From Salinisphaera japonica YTM-1 (lineage in GTDB: Bacteria; Pseudomonadota; Gammaproteobacteria; Nevskiales; Salinisphaeraceae): DNA of 64,000 nt. Positions 39,496 through 48,037 of this stretch are shown here, in pieces. The position numbers and the translations under genes are program-made. The notes under the pieces are model-generated. The model had not been told where the DNA came from. It ran no database searches and worked only from the letters and a program-made list of their open reading frames with translations. Where the stretch lies: positions 19,820-83,819 of the forward strand of contig NZ_AYKG01000003.1 in the NCBI RefSeq assembly GCF_003788585.1, read 5' to 3'. Within the stretch, counting starts at the first letter, position 1. Each line of letters starts with the position of its first letter.

Positions 39496-41991
39496 CTAAC
39501 GCGCCAAGATCCCACCGGCCCGCTTTTCATCAACCAGTACGCTCTTGATCTTCGTCGTGAGTGCCCGACCGGCCTCGATGCCCTGCTGGCGAGCTTGCTC
39601 TTGGCTTTGGCCGGGGCTGGATTGCACTGTGACGTGATTGGTGACGTGGATTGACCGGGCGCCCTGGTTTGTCGTGTTGTTGGTGGTCTGCTGGTTGAGA
39701 TAGCGAGTCAAGTCACGGTTCATGCGTGCGTCGACCACGCGCTCGCCTTTTTCGAGGTTCCAGGTGCCGGTGTTCGGAACGCTGTCGATGCCGTCGTGGG
39801 CCTGGCCGGCTAGGCCACCGGTGGAGGCCATAGCCACGCTGCCAACGCCGGATAGCATCGACGTTGCTTGTGCCGCCGCAGTCGCTGCCGCGGCCAGGTT
39901 GGCCGGGAAAGGAAGGCTGGATTTGAACGCGCCAGAGATGGCGTCATAGGTGGCCAGCACCGAATTGGCCACGCTAAACGCTTTCGACGCTGCGAACAGT
40001 CCTTGATATATGCCGCTTTGCTCGCCGGCAAACGTCCGGCTCAGGTCGGCTAGGCTGGAAAACGTCTGAGCGCTGCCGGCGATGCGCGCGCGGCCGATTT
40101 GCTGGTCGTATTGCAAGATCCGATTGTTGTGGGCCTGGTCCAGCGCCTCGATTGCTGCGTTGGCGTTGGCCTTGTCCTCTTGGTGCTGGCGGGCGTATTC
40201 CTGAAACGCTTCCCGGCGTCGCTGGTAAGCCTGCTCGAACTGGTCGCGCTCATCGCCCAAACGATTGGCCTCGCCGAAGGCGCCGTTGTACTGCGGATCG
40301 AGCCCGGACATCCCGGGCAGGCCCTGTGTCGCCATGCTCTGCGCCATTTGGCCGGCTCGGGCCTGCCCGGCCGCTTGCAGGCCCTCGGGCAGGTCATTGG
40401 CCGCGGCTCGGGTTTGCTTGATCTGCTCCAGGCGCTGCCATTCCGGGTACAAAGTGGCCACAGCGTCACGCTGGCGATCGAGCATATCCAGCTGTTGTGC
40501 CATCTGTGTGAGCTGAATCTGGCGCTCAGCTGAAATGCCTTTCAGACCGCCCTGCTCTACGTCGTAGGCCGTCTGTGCCGCCAGGCTGTTCTCGTCGTAC
40601 AGCGCGATGCGGCGTTGCAGGCTATCGCGCTCGCTCTCGAAGGCGCTCGTCAGCTGATTGGCCGCGCGCTGCTGCTCGGTCAGGGTGGCGGTGGCTTTCT
40701 TGTTGCTCTGCGAGAGCTTGATGATCTGTGAATCGACCTCGGCGATCGCACGCCGGTAGGCGGCCACATGGGCCGGGTCGTCGGCCATTGCCGCCTGGAG
40801 CTTGCGCCGATCCTGTTGCAGCTGTTCGAGCTTGCGATGGGTCTTGTCGTAGTCGGCCAGAAGGCTCGGCGCGCCTTGGGTGACGCCGCGACGCGGCGCG
40901 TTCGCGGTGATGGTCGTCTGCGATGTGGGGCCTGCCGGCACCGGTTTATCGCGCACCCCTGCATCGTCCTCGTCACCGAAGAGACGATCGTAGAGATAGC
41001 CGGGGCCGGTACGGCTGGCAGCAAAAGACGCGATACCGCCGATATCGAATCCGCTTATCGCGTCGGCGAGCTTGCCCACCTCGGACACGCTGCGCGCGGC
41101 GCTGGTGGCAATACTGCCCATGCCGCTGGCGATCGTCGCCACGCCGTTCTTGAAGTCTTCGTCTCTGAAGATCGCGGCCATCTCGTCCGCGTGGCCCGCG
41201 GCCTGATCGATTGCCGGCGACATGGCGATGGCGAACTGGTTCGACACGCCCGTGGCCAGCCCGCGCAGCTCTTGCATGTTCTGATTGGCTTCGACCAGCC
41301 GGGCGTTGTCCACGGCGGACAGGCTGATGCCGAAGCGCCGGGCTTGATCGGTGTACTCACGAAGCGCCGCCGCGCCGTTGTCGAGCAGCGGTAGAAGCCG
41401 TGCGCCGTCGTCGGCGATGCTTTCGAGCACGTTGACCTGTTGCGCTCGGGGCAAGCCCTGGATGGCCTGGCCGATGGTCTCCAGCTGCTGGGTGGGGTTC
41501 TGGCGCTGGAGCTGGTCGGCCGACACGCCGATACGATCCAGCACCTCGGCCATCTCGCCGCCCCCGGTCAGGGCGGCATCGCCGATCTTGTCGGCCAGAT
41601 CTTTGAAGATATCCGATGCTTTGTCGGCCCCGATGCCCGCCTGCTCGGCGGCGTACTGGAATGCCTGCACTTCCCCGGCCGTCGTGCCCAGGGTGCGGGC
41701 CAGATTATCCGCCTCGCGCGCGGCCTCTGCCTGGCGGGCGGTCAGCGATATCAGGCCGCCGACCGCGGCCCCAGCGCCCAAGGCGCCGATGGCGGCCGAT
41801 GTGCGCGCGATGGTACTGGTCAGGTTGCGATAGCCTCGCGCTGCGACCGTCGCCGTGCGGCGCTGCCGGGCGGCAGAGCGCGCACTGGCCGCGTCGAGCT
41901 TGGCGATCTCGCTCTCGGTGGCCCGGATCGCGCGGATGCCGCCCTTGGCGTCGCCGGTGATGACAAGACCGGTTTTGTATTGTCGTGCCAT
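39496..41991 (-). CDS. Phage tail tape measure protein
   Basis: 831 residues, long and largely helical, with Gln/Arg/Ala-rich coiled-coil stretches and a hydrophobic segment near residue 70 (AIGALGAGAAVGGLISLTA), typical of tape measure proteins that set tail length and pass through the tube. The C-terminus has the common DGIDSVPNTGTWNLEKGERV segment and a Gln/Asn/Thr-rich end. It is the last gene before attL, and unlike in a complete siphophage no tail-tip, tube or chaperone genes surround it. At about 0.15 nm per residue it would fit a tail of roughly 125 nm (inference). Confidence 0.85.
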   Translation of the reverse strand: MARQYKTGLVITGDAKGGIRAIRATESEIAKLDAASARSAARQRRTATVAARGYRNLTSTIARTSAAIGALGAGAAVGGLISLTARQAEAAREADNLARTLGTTAGEVQAFQYAAEQAGIGADKASDIFKDLADKIGDAALTGGGEMAEVLDRIGVSADQLQRQNPTQQLETIGQAIQGLPRAQQVNVLESIADDGARLLPLLDNGAAALREYTDQARRFGISLSAVDNARLVEANQNMQELRGLATGVSNQFAIAMSPAIDQAAGHADEMAAIFRDEDFKNGVATIASGMGSIATSAARSVSEVGKLADAISGFDIGGIASFAASRTGPGYLYDRLFGDEDDAGVRDKPVPAGPTSQTTITANAPRRGVTQGAPSLLADYDKTHRKLEQLQQDRRKLQAAMADDPAHVAAYRRAIAEVDSQIIKLSQSNKKATATLTEQQRAANQLTSAFESERDSLQRRIALYDENSLAAQTAYDVEQGGLKGISAERQIQLTQMAQQLDMLDRQRDAVATLYPEWQRLEQIKQTRAAANDLPEGLQAAGQARAGQMAQSMATQGLPGMSGLDPQYNGAFGEANRLGDERDQFEQAYQRRREAFQEYARQHQEDKANANAAIEALDQAHNNRILQYDQQIGRARIAGSAQTFSSLADLSRTFAGEQSGIYQGLFAASKAFSVANSVLATYDAISGAFKSSLPFPANLAAAATAAAQATSMLSGVGSVAMASTGGLAGQAHDGIDSVPNTGTWNLEKGERVVDARMNRDLTRYLNQQTTNNTTNQGARSIHVTNHVTVQSSPGQSQEQARQQGIEAGRALTTKIKSVLVDEKRAGGILAR

Positions 41992-41992
41992 G

Positions 41993-42256
41993 TCAGCCCT
42001 CGATCGCTGGCGCAGCCGGCCAGCATTCGTTCATTTCTTTGGAGAGGTGGCGCCGCACCGCGCTGGCAAAGGCGGCCGCCTTCTCATCCAGCGCCTGGGC
42101 TTCGGCACGCGTAATCACGCCCGCGTGATACAGGCGGGCGGGCAGGTTTTGCGCAGTCACGCCGGCGTTGAGTGGTTCCAGCACTATCGTGGCCGGCACT
42201 TCGCTGGGCGCAGCGGCTGGGCGCCCGAATGGCACGACGCGATTATCGTTGCTCAT
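41993..42256 (-). CDS. Hypothetical phage protein (87 aa)
   Basis: Small protein of 87 residues, partly helical C-terminal half (ITRAEAQALDEKAAAFASAV). Lies 1 bp upstream of the tape measure gene and overlaps the preceding gene by 4 bp, so it belongs to that transcription unit. The position is where tail-assembly chaperones are often found, but no family resemblance is visible to me. Confidence 0.7.
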   Translation of the reverse strand: MSNDNRVVPFGRPAAAPSEVPATIVLEPLNAGVTAQNLPARLYHAGVITRAEAQALDEKAAAFASAVRRHLSKEMNECWPAAPAIEG

Positions 42257-42525
42257 CGTTTTGGCGCCCGTGGCTCGTGGCCATAGATGGCGGGGATAGC
42301 GCGCGATAGCTCGTAGACGGGGGAATTGCCGACATGGCCATCGGGCTCGATGCCGGCAGTGCGCAGCTTCGCGCGCACCGTGTCTCGGTGCAGGTTCAGC
42401 GCGGCGCCGATCGTCGAGATGTTCCAGCGAAAGCCGTCGTTGCGCGGTTGATGCGTCGGGTTATTGGGCGGCTTCGCCAGCTCGGTCACTTGTCGTCTGG
42501 CCGCTTTCTTTTGCATATCAATCAC
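42253..42525 (-). CDS. Nu1/DUF1441-like HTH packaging protein
   Basis: 90 residues with a helix-turn-helix core WNISTIGAALNLHRDTVRAK followed by LRTAGIEPDGHVGNSPVYEL, the pattern of DUF1441 proteins, which are related to the small terminase subunit Nu1 of lambda. Such proteins recognise the packaging site. No large terminase gene accompanies it. The 246 bp upstream (42526-42771) contain no gene and would be the natural place for a cos-like site. Confidence 0.6.
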   Translation of the reverse strand: MIDMQKKAARRQVTELAKPPNNPTHQPRNDGFRWNISTIGAALNLHRDTVRAKLRTAGIEPDGHVGNSPVYELSRAIPAIYGHEPRAPKR

Positions 42526-42771
42526 TTACCTAGCTACTGCATAGCGCCCTGCTGCTGCTGCCCTAAGGGGCACGAAAATTAGTCGAAAACCGCGAGTCCG
42601 CCGCTTCGTAAACACGATCGATTCGGCCAGGGGCCCCTCGCCGATGGGCGCGGGGCCGGGTGTAGGTGCTCGCCAGCCCAGGGACACAACCCCCCAGGCC
42701 GGCGAGCGGGGCGCCCGGACGATGGGGAGCCGGCGGCATGGCGAGCCGCACAAGCCATCGCCCGGACAAAC
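42526..42771. other. Non-coding GC-rich gap upstream of the Nu1-like gene (candidate packaging site)
   Basis: 246 bp between two tightly packed genes, without a convincing gene on either strand. It contains the palindrome AGGGGCCCCT (42629-42638) and several GC-rich inverted words such as GGGCGCGGGGCC. In lambdoid phages cos lies directly upstream of the Nu1 gene, hence the suggestion; the role is unproven. Confidence 0.35.
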
Positions 42772-43134
42772 TCAGCGCGAGACCACGCCACGCTCGGCGA
42801 GCGCGTCGAGGGCTGCATTCTTATCGTCTTGGCTCATGCCATCGGCAAAGGCCAGACTGGCCCGCACGACTTCGGCATCGCGCACGATGGCCACCGCCTT
42901 GCGGTCACCGGCGGAAGCGTCCGACCAGTCATACAGAACGCCTCCGGGTGTCTCGCTGCCATCGGTAGCGGCCGGGTCGAGCTGGCGATACTTGCCCGTC
43001 TCGTTGACCTTGCCCAGCACCGTGCCGGGAGGCAGGTCTTTCGAGTAGGCGATGGTGATCTGTTCTCGCGAGCGAGAGCCGTTGGCCTCGCTGACCATGA
43101 ACTCGCCGGCGTGTGTCTGCTCTTTCACGATCAT
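42772..43134 (-). CDS. Phage head decoration protein (gpD-like)
   Basis: 120 residues. The segments LPPGTVLGKVNETGKYRQLD and DGSETPGGVLYD are characteristic of the head decoration family that stabilises expanded capsids like lambda gpD. It lies 9 bp downstream of the S49 protease gene and is followed by a 246-bp non-coding gap. Confidence 0.85.
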   Translation of the reverse strand: MIVKEQTHAGEFMVSEANGSRSREQITIAYSKDLPPGTVLGKVNETGKYRQLDPAATDGSETPGGVLYDWSDASAGDRKAVAIVRDAEVVRASLAFADGMSQDDKNAALDALAERGVVSR

Positions 43135-43143
43135 GGTGATCTC

Positions 43144-44502
43144 CTAGCGGTAATACTGTTCGGGGTTGAAGGCGCTTCCGCCCTGCTCGTAGCCGGCCGG
43201 CGGGTGATGGTCGATCTCCTCGCCGCTCATCACCGCGGCGGCATCGACCATCAGCGCACCGATGGCCGGCCCAAAGCGCGGCGTATCGCCGCTGTAGGCG
43301 GCCACGATGAATTGATCGGCCAAGGTAGTCGCGGCGTTGATGTCTACGGGAAAAGTCGCGGCAAGCCGGTCTCGCACGTCGCTTGCGTCCATCATCACAG
43401 CCTCGGCCTGCTCTTGCGTCACGCCCCGGTCATGTAAAGGCTTGGCCAGCGAAGCTAGATTCTTGTCACCGCATAACGAGACCAGGCTTTCCAGGCTGGC
43501 CGCGTCGGCGCCGCTGGCGAACGCAGCTCGCGCTTCGGCTTCGGTATAGACCTTTTCGTCGGTATCGGCTTGTCGGTTACGATTGAACAGCGCCATGGAT
43601 CGCTCCTTGATATTGGCGAAAGACACGCCGCCACCGCGGCGCAATGAAGAATTGAAGGCGTTCAGCACATCGCGGCTGGGCATGACGGCATCGGCCAGCC
43701 CGACCTCGACGGCGCCGGCCGTGTCGTAAACACGAGCGCCGGTATCGCGCACAGTGTTGGCCGAGATGCCCCGGTTACGGGCGACCAGCCCCACGAAGCG
43801 CTCGTACAGCGCATCGATCTCGCCCTGAATGTTCTCGCGCACGTCGGGCGCCAGCGGCGCGTAGGGGTTGCCATCGACCTTGTGCTCGCCGGCATAGATT
43901 AGCGTCACGTCCAGGCCGGCCCCCTTGAGCATGGCCGACTGGTCGCAATGCGCTGTAAGCACGCCGACCGAGCCGATGCGGGCCGTGCCCGGGGCTACAA
44001 TGCGCGTGCAGGCGCTGGCGATGGCATAGGCCGCCGAACAGGCCTGCTCGTCGGCCAAGGCCCAGATGGGCTTATCGGCCCGCGCGGCGTAGATCCGATC
44101 GCACAGATCGAAACAGCCGGCCACCTCGCCGCCTGGCGAGTCGATATCGAAGATGATGCCCTCGATGGTGGCGTCATCCATCGCGGCGTCGAGCTTGGCT
44201 TCCAGACCATCGTAGCCGCTCATGCCGCTGACCGGATCGAGATGGCCGAACCGATGCACAAGCGTGCCGGTCGCCCGAATCACCGCCACGTTGCCCAAGC
44301 GCTCGAACAGGGGCCGGCCTTCACGGCGTTGCGTGTTGCCAGCCGTCTCGGCCAGGGCCTCGGCATCCAACACGGCGCCGTCGGGCATCTGTACCGAGTC
44401 CACGTCGAGCCGTCGGCCCAGCGCCCCGATCAGAGTGCGCCCGGCGGCCGGTTCGATCAGGTGGCACCGATTGAATATCCGATTGGCGAGCTGCGGGTAC
44501 AT
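43144..44502 (-). CDS. S49 family phage head protease
   Basis: 452 residues. SppA/ClpP-like serine protease that would mature the procapsid and may, as with lambda gpC, also yield a scaffold from its C-terminal part. Nucleophile Ser in ADEQACSAAYAIASA and general-base Lys in AGEHKVDGNPYAPLAP. The oxyanion GGEV is in DSPGGEVAGC. A C-terminal extension of about 150 residues follows the protease domain. ATG 44502 (MYPQLANRIFNR) is chosen; the longer frame upstream overlaps the capsid gene. 2 bp after the capsid gene stop. Confidence 0.88.
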   Translation of the reverse strand: MYPQLANRIFNRCHLIEPAAGRTLIGALGRRLDVDSVQMPDGAVLDAEALAETAGNTQRREGRPLFERLGNVAVIRATGTLVHRFGHLDPVSGMSGYDGLEAKLDAAMDDATIEGIIFDIDSPGGEVAGCFDLCDRIYAARADKPIWALADEQACSAAYAIASACTRIVAPGTARIGSVGVLTAHCDQSAMLKGAGLDVTLIYAGEHKVDGNPYAPLAPDVRENIQGEIDALYERFVGLVARNRGISANTVRDTGARVYDTAGAVEVGLADAVMPSRDVLNAFNSSLRRGGGVSFANIKERSMALFNRNRQADTDEKVYTEAEARAAFASGADAASLESLVSLCGDKNLASLAKPLHDRGVTQEQAEAVMMDASDVRDRLAATFPVDINAATTLADQFIVAAYSGDTPRFGPAIGALMVDAAAVMSGEEIDHHPPAGYEQGGSAFNPEQYYR

Positions 44503-44504
44503 GC

Positions 44505-45500
44505 TCAGGCCATCTCGATGTGGGTCACGATCGACGGCCGCACGGCCAGCGGTAGCGGGTTCGACTGAACATGCACCTTGGCCCAGCGCTCGAACTCGGG
44601 ATCGACGGCCATGCGGGCATAGACCGGCGCGCCGATTGTGTTGGTGGCGCCGATCCAGTCCGCCGGTGCGTAGCGCTCGATGAACAGCGACGTGCCCCGC
44701 GGGAAGGCCAGGCAATCGTCGGGGTCGAGATAGTTCTTGCCGTTGGTCTTGGCGCGGTATTCGACGAACTCGATCCCGGCGAACTGGAAGCCGGCCCGCG
44801 GGTCGTTGCGCAGGGCTTCCCCGTCCTGCCAGCGGGCATAGGCCTCGCGAACGTCGGGGTGATCGATCAGCGCGTCGAAGAACATCGGGCCGCAGATGGC
44901 CGTAATGCCGCTGTGGCCTTCCTCGCCCAGCTCGTCCTCAATCGTGCGCGACACGCCAAGGCACGACTGGCGAATCTTGGCCGCCGGATCGCTGAACTGG
45001 AAGCTGGCCTTGGTCGGCGACGTGGCGAACTCGTCATGCAGGTCATGGATGATTGAGCCATCGGCATCGCGGATCTGGCCTTTCAAAGCGCCGACGCGCA
45101 TGTGCTCGGTGGTGGCGTCGATGTGCCGGCGCATCTTGGTCATCCGGGCGTTCACCACCTCCTGCACCGACTGCATCTCGTTGTCGCTTCCGAACCGACG
45201 CACGTCCTGCACTTCGTCCGGGTAGATGGTCGACTCCAGACTGGCGTGCGGCACCTTGAACTTGAGCGCGTCGCGATCGTCGCCGCGCATCTGCTGGCTG
45301 GGCGCGCCCCGGGGCCGGGTCTGTACCAGGCTCAGGTCGCCCTGTTGACGCTCGATCCACATTTCCGTGGTGCGAATGCCGTTCTGGGCGAATAGATTCA
45401 TGGCCGCCAGCTTGGTTTCCAGCCGCGGCATCTGGTTCACGGTGTGCGACAACGTATCCATGTGGAAGGCATCGCCGCGAAAGATATCGAGTGAGGGCAT
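44505..45500 (-). CDS. Major capsid protein (gpE family)
   Basis: 331 residues of the phage capsid E family (HK97 fold in lambdoid phages). The N-terminal PSLDIFRGDAFHMDTLSHTV and the C-terminal PADWIGATNTIGAPVYARM are typical blocks. It lies upstream of protease and decoration genes in transcription order, the opposite of lambda C-D-E. The presence of a complete capsid gene means the element could build its own shells. Confidence 0.9.
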   Translation of the reverse strand: MPSLDIFRGDAFHMDTLSHTVNQMPRLETKLAAMNLFAQNGIRTTEMWIERQQGDLSLVQTRPRGAPSQQMRGDDRDALKFKVPHASLESTIYPDEVQDVRRFGSDNEMQSVQEVVNARMTKMRRHIDATTEHMRVGALKGQIRDADGSIIHDLHDEFATSPTKASFQFSDPAAKIRQSCLGVSRTIEDELGEEGHSGITAICGPMFFDALIDHPDVREAYARWQDGEALRNDPRAGFQFAGIEFVEYRAKTNGKNYLDPDDCLAFPRGTSLFIERYAPADWIGATNTIGAPVYARMAVDPEFERWAKVHVQSNPLPLAVRPSIVTHIEMA

Positions 45501-45512
45501 ACGTGCCTCCGG

Positions 45513-45962
45513 TTATTCGACAGACAGGACAGTGCGCGGATCAGCATCGGCACGCCGGGTAATGGAATGGCCGCGGGCCTCGGCCTCGCAGATCGCCTGT
45601 TCTTCGGCCCGCTCGGCCGCGTACAGATCGGTATCGATGCGCTCGATCTCCGCGGCACGGTCGCCCTGTGCTATACCCTCGGCCATCTCGGCCATGAGCG
45701 CCGCCTTGATGGGCTCACGGAAATAGAAGGCAAAGAACGCATTGTCCTTCGTGCCCAGATCGTCGATGGCGCCGCGGTGTTTCAGGCGCTCGACCGTGGC
45801 CCGCTCGCGATACTGCGCGGCCTCGCCGGCCAGATATCGATCAATACGGGTTTCGGCCTCGCTGGGCGTGGTCGGCTGGGCCAGTACCTCGGCCCGCGCC
45901 GCCTTCAACTCGGTGATCGCCTCGCGATGATCGGCCACCGCGTTCTCGGGGCGCTTAGCCAT
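45513..45962 (-). CDS. Hypothetical protein, charged helical (149 aa)
   Basis: Almost entirely charged helix (HREAITELKAARAEVL; AEERA-type repeats near the C-terminus). No family recognised. It is immediately upstream of the capsid gene (12 bp), where scaffold or capsid-size factors are often encoded; that role is only positional inference. Overlaps the preceding gene by 8 bp. Confidence 0.7.
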   Translation of the reverse strand: MAKRPENAVADHREAITELKAARAEVLAQPTTPSEAETRIDRYLAGEAAQYRERATVERLKHRGAIDDLGTKDNAFFAFYFREPIKAALMAEMAEGIAQGDRAAEIERIDTDLYAAERAEEQAICEAEARGHSITRRADADPRTVLSVE

Positions 45963-46242
45963 GGGCGTGCTCCTTGCAGCGGTTGAACAGATCGCGCTTG
46001 GCCCGGTGGTCTGCCCGCAGGTCGTCGTAGACGCCCGTCAGATGCTCTACGCGATCAGCCAGCTCGTTCAGACGCTCGCGGTCGGAGGCGCTGAGCTTGA
46101 ATTTCTTCGCTTCCAGATCCTCGCGGTGCCGATCCAGCGCCATGCGCTCCTCGCGGGCCTTGCGCAGGTTCTCGCCGCACTGGCGCAGCTGGGCATGTGC
46201 GGCGTCGGCGAGGTTTTCCAGACGTATCAGTTTCGGATTCAT
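45955..46242 (-). CDS. Hypothetical coiled-coil protein (95 aa)
   Basis: Begins with ATG 46242 (MNPKLIRLENLADAAHAQLR), 4 bp inside the upstream gene; an open frame to 46290 is not favoured. The body is a coiled coil of heptads (RKAREERMALDRHREDLEAK; LADRVEHLTGVYDDLRADHR). No family recognised. Part of the run of overlapping genes leading into the capsid gene. Confidence 0.68.
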   Translation of the reverse strand: MNPKLIRLENLADAAHAQLRQCGENLRKAREERMALDRHREDLEAKKFKLSASDRERLNELADRVEHLTGVYDDLRADHRAKRDLFNRCKEHAHG

Positions 46243-46739
46243 GAGCCGCTCGGTTCTTGACTGCCTTCCATGATTCCGTCCTTTTTGCACGAGGAAAACA
46301 GGGGGTTTCGTCGTGCAATTTCGGCCAGGCGCCCGGCCTCCGGCATGTGTTGCCCCGTCTTGAACGCATGAAACAGATGTGCCTGTATCGGCGTTAGTCG
46401 ATCCGGCGGTCGGTGGTAGGCCCGCACCCGTGGCCAGGTGCGAGAGTCGAAGGCGGCGATCTGGCGGCGAAGCTCTTTGCAGCGGGCACGATCGCTTTTG
46501 CCATCAATCAGGTTCAGCGCCGCGATCAGCTCGGCGTCGCGGGTTTCCAACGCGTATTGGCTGGCTGGGCGATTGATCCCCTGCCCCCGCAGCCCGAGCG
46601 CTGCATCGAGCGAACGCGTCTCGCCGGTGGCGAAGCGCACGCAGCCGTCGTGCAGCCAAGCGGCCACGTCGCCGGGCACCTCCGGGCCGACCTCCAGGGC
46701 CTCGATCAGGTCGCGGAACTGGTTGACCGGGGAGGCCAT
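46239..46739 (-). CDS. Hypothetical protein (166 aa)
   Basis: Starts ATG 46739 (MASPVNQFRDLIEALEVGPE), overlapping the dnaB stop. Mixed helical protein with a GDVAAWLHDGCVRFATGE segment and a C-terminal HLFHAFKTGQHMPEAGRLAE stretch. No family recognised. Sits between the replication and capsid modules, so it could belong to either. Confidence 0.68.
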   Translation of the reverse strand: MASPVNQFRDLIEALEVGPEVPGDVAAWLHDGCVRFATGETRSLDAALGLRGQGINRPASQYALETRDAELIAALNLIDGKSDRARCKELRRQIAAFDSRTWPRVRAYHRPPDRLTPIQAHLFHAFKTGQHMPEAGRLAEIARRNPLFSSCKKDGIMEGSQEPSGS

Positions 46740-48037
46740 CAGCTCGGCCCCCCGTATCCCACGGCTTGCTCGCGAAAGGTCTGGCACTGGCCGTCAAACA
46801 TCAACGCCTCACGTTGCCAGCCACGGCGCCCGGTACGGTTTTTGAGAAAGCCGACCTGCACGGGCACCGGCTGGGCGTCCATGTCGTCGGGGTCAACGTG
46901 CAGGAACATGCCGATATCGATGTCTTGCTCGATATTCCCCGAGTCGCGCAGGTCGGCCAGCGTCGGCTTGCGGCGCTCTTTTTCCAGCGCCCGGTTGAGC
47001 TGGGCCACGGCGATGATCGCGATATCCAGACGCTTGGCGAGCTTCTTCAACCGGCGTGACACGAGGCTCACACGGTCATACGGGCTCTTGTCGCCCTCCA
47101 CTTCGACCAGGCCGATGTGATCGACGATCGCGAACCGGATGCCGTGCCGGCGCTTCCACGACGTGATGCGAGCCTCGATGCCGGCCAGGCCGTAGGTATC
47201 CACGTCCAGGTGAAGCGGCCAGGTGCCCGGCTGATCGCTGCGCCATGCCGATACCATGCGATCGAGCGCGTCACTACGGCCACGCATCAGGCGGGTGAAG
47301 TTGGCCCCGGCGTGATAGGCGTTCATGCGGGCGGCCAGCTCGGTCTCACCCATTTCGAGCGAACAGATTCCGCCGGGCACGCCGTCTCGGGCGGCGTTCA
47401 CCGCAATCTGCAAACTGAGCGCGGTCTTGCCGATCGATGGCCGGGCCGCCAGCACGATCAGCCGCGTGGGGCAGAGCCCGCCCAGGGCGCCGTCGATCAT
47501 GGGGATGCGGGTTCGCACGCCCACCAAGCCGTCATCGCCGGTCTGGCTGGCTTGCTCGATCTCGCCCATCAGCCGGGTCATGACCGTGTGCATGTCCAGG
47601 CTCTCGCCAATGGCCTGCTCGCCGGCCGCCTCGATCCGCCCGGCCAGATCGGCGATCAGCTCGCCGGGCTCGGAGCTCGTCGCGCCTGCGATCGCCTGCT
47701 GGCAGGCGGCCACCACGGCGCGGCGGCGCGACCAGTCGGAGACAATCCGCGCGTAGCTGGCCGCGTTGGCCGCCGTGAAGGCATCAAGCGCGATCTGGCC
47801 CGCCAGCACCGTGTGACCATCGTCGCGCACGGCATCGCCGAGCGTGACGGCATCGATGGGCGTGCCGGCGGCGTGCAGCTGCACAACGCGCTGCCAGATG
47901 GCCCGATGGGCACTAACGTAGAAATCGCCCGGCGTGATGACCGATGCGATATCCACCACTGCGCTGTCATCGAACACCGCCGCGGCGATCACCGCCCGCT
48001 CGGCCGACTCGTCGAACATTCGGGTGGGCTCAGTCAT
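46739..48037 (-). CDS. Replicative DNA helicase DnaB (phage type)
   Basis: 432 residues. The N-terminal DnaB domain precedes the RecA-like ATPase core, with Walker A VLAARPSIGKTALSLQ, the GGICSLEMGETELAARM segment, Walker B FAIVDHIGLVEV and IAVAQLNRALEKE (arginine-finger region LRDSGNIEQD). The start ATG 48037 (MTEPTRMFDES) is chosen, 8 bp inside the O-like gene. Together with the initiator upstream this gives the element its own replication module, like lambda O with P or P22 gene 12. Confidence 0.92.
   Translation of the reverse strand: MTEPTRMFDESAERAVIAAAVFDDSAVVDIASVITPGDFYVSAHRAIWQRVVQLHAAGTPIDAVTLGDAVRDDGHTVLAGQIALDAFTAANAASYARIVSDWSRRRAVVAACQQAIAGATSSEPGELIADLAGRIEAAGEQAIGESLDMHTVMTRLMGEIEQASQTGDDGLVGVRTRIPMIDGALGGLCPTRLIVLAARPSIGKTALSLQIAVNAARDGVPGGICSLEMGETELAARMNAYHAGANFTRLMRGRSDALDRMVSAWRSDQPGTWPLHLDVDTYGLAGIEARITSWKRRHGIRFAIVDHIGLVEVEGDKSPYDRVSLVSRRLKKLAKRLDIAIIAVAQLNRALEKERRKPTLADLRDSGNIEQDIDIGMFLHVDPDDMDAQPVPVQVGFLKNRTGRRGWQREALMFDGQCQTFREQAVGYGGPS

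Noticed and set aside
42526..42753. Minus-strand open frame of 75 codons between the decoration and Nu1-like genes
   Set aside because: Arg/Pro-rich shadow-like composition and no ribosome-binding site; the region is better left as non-coding.
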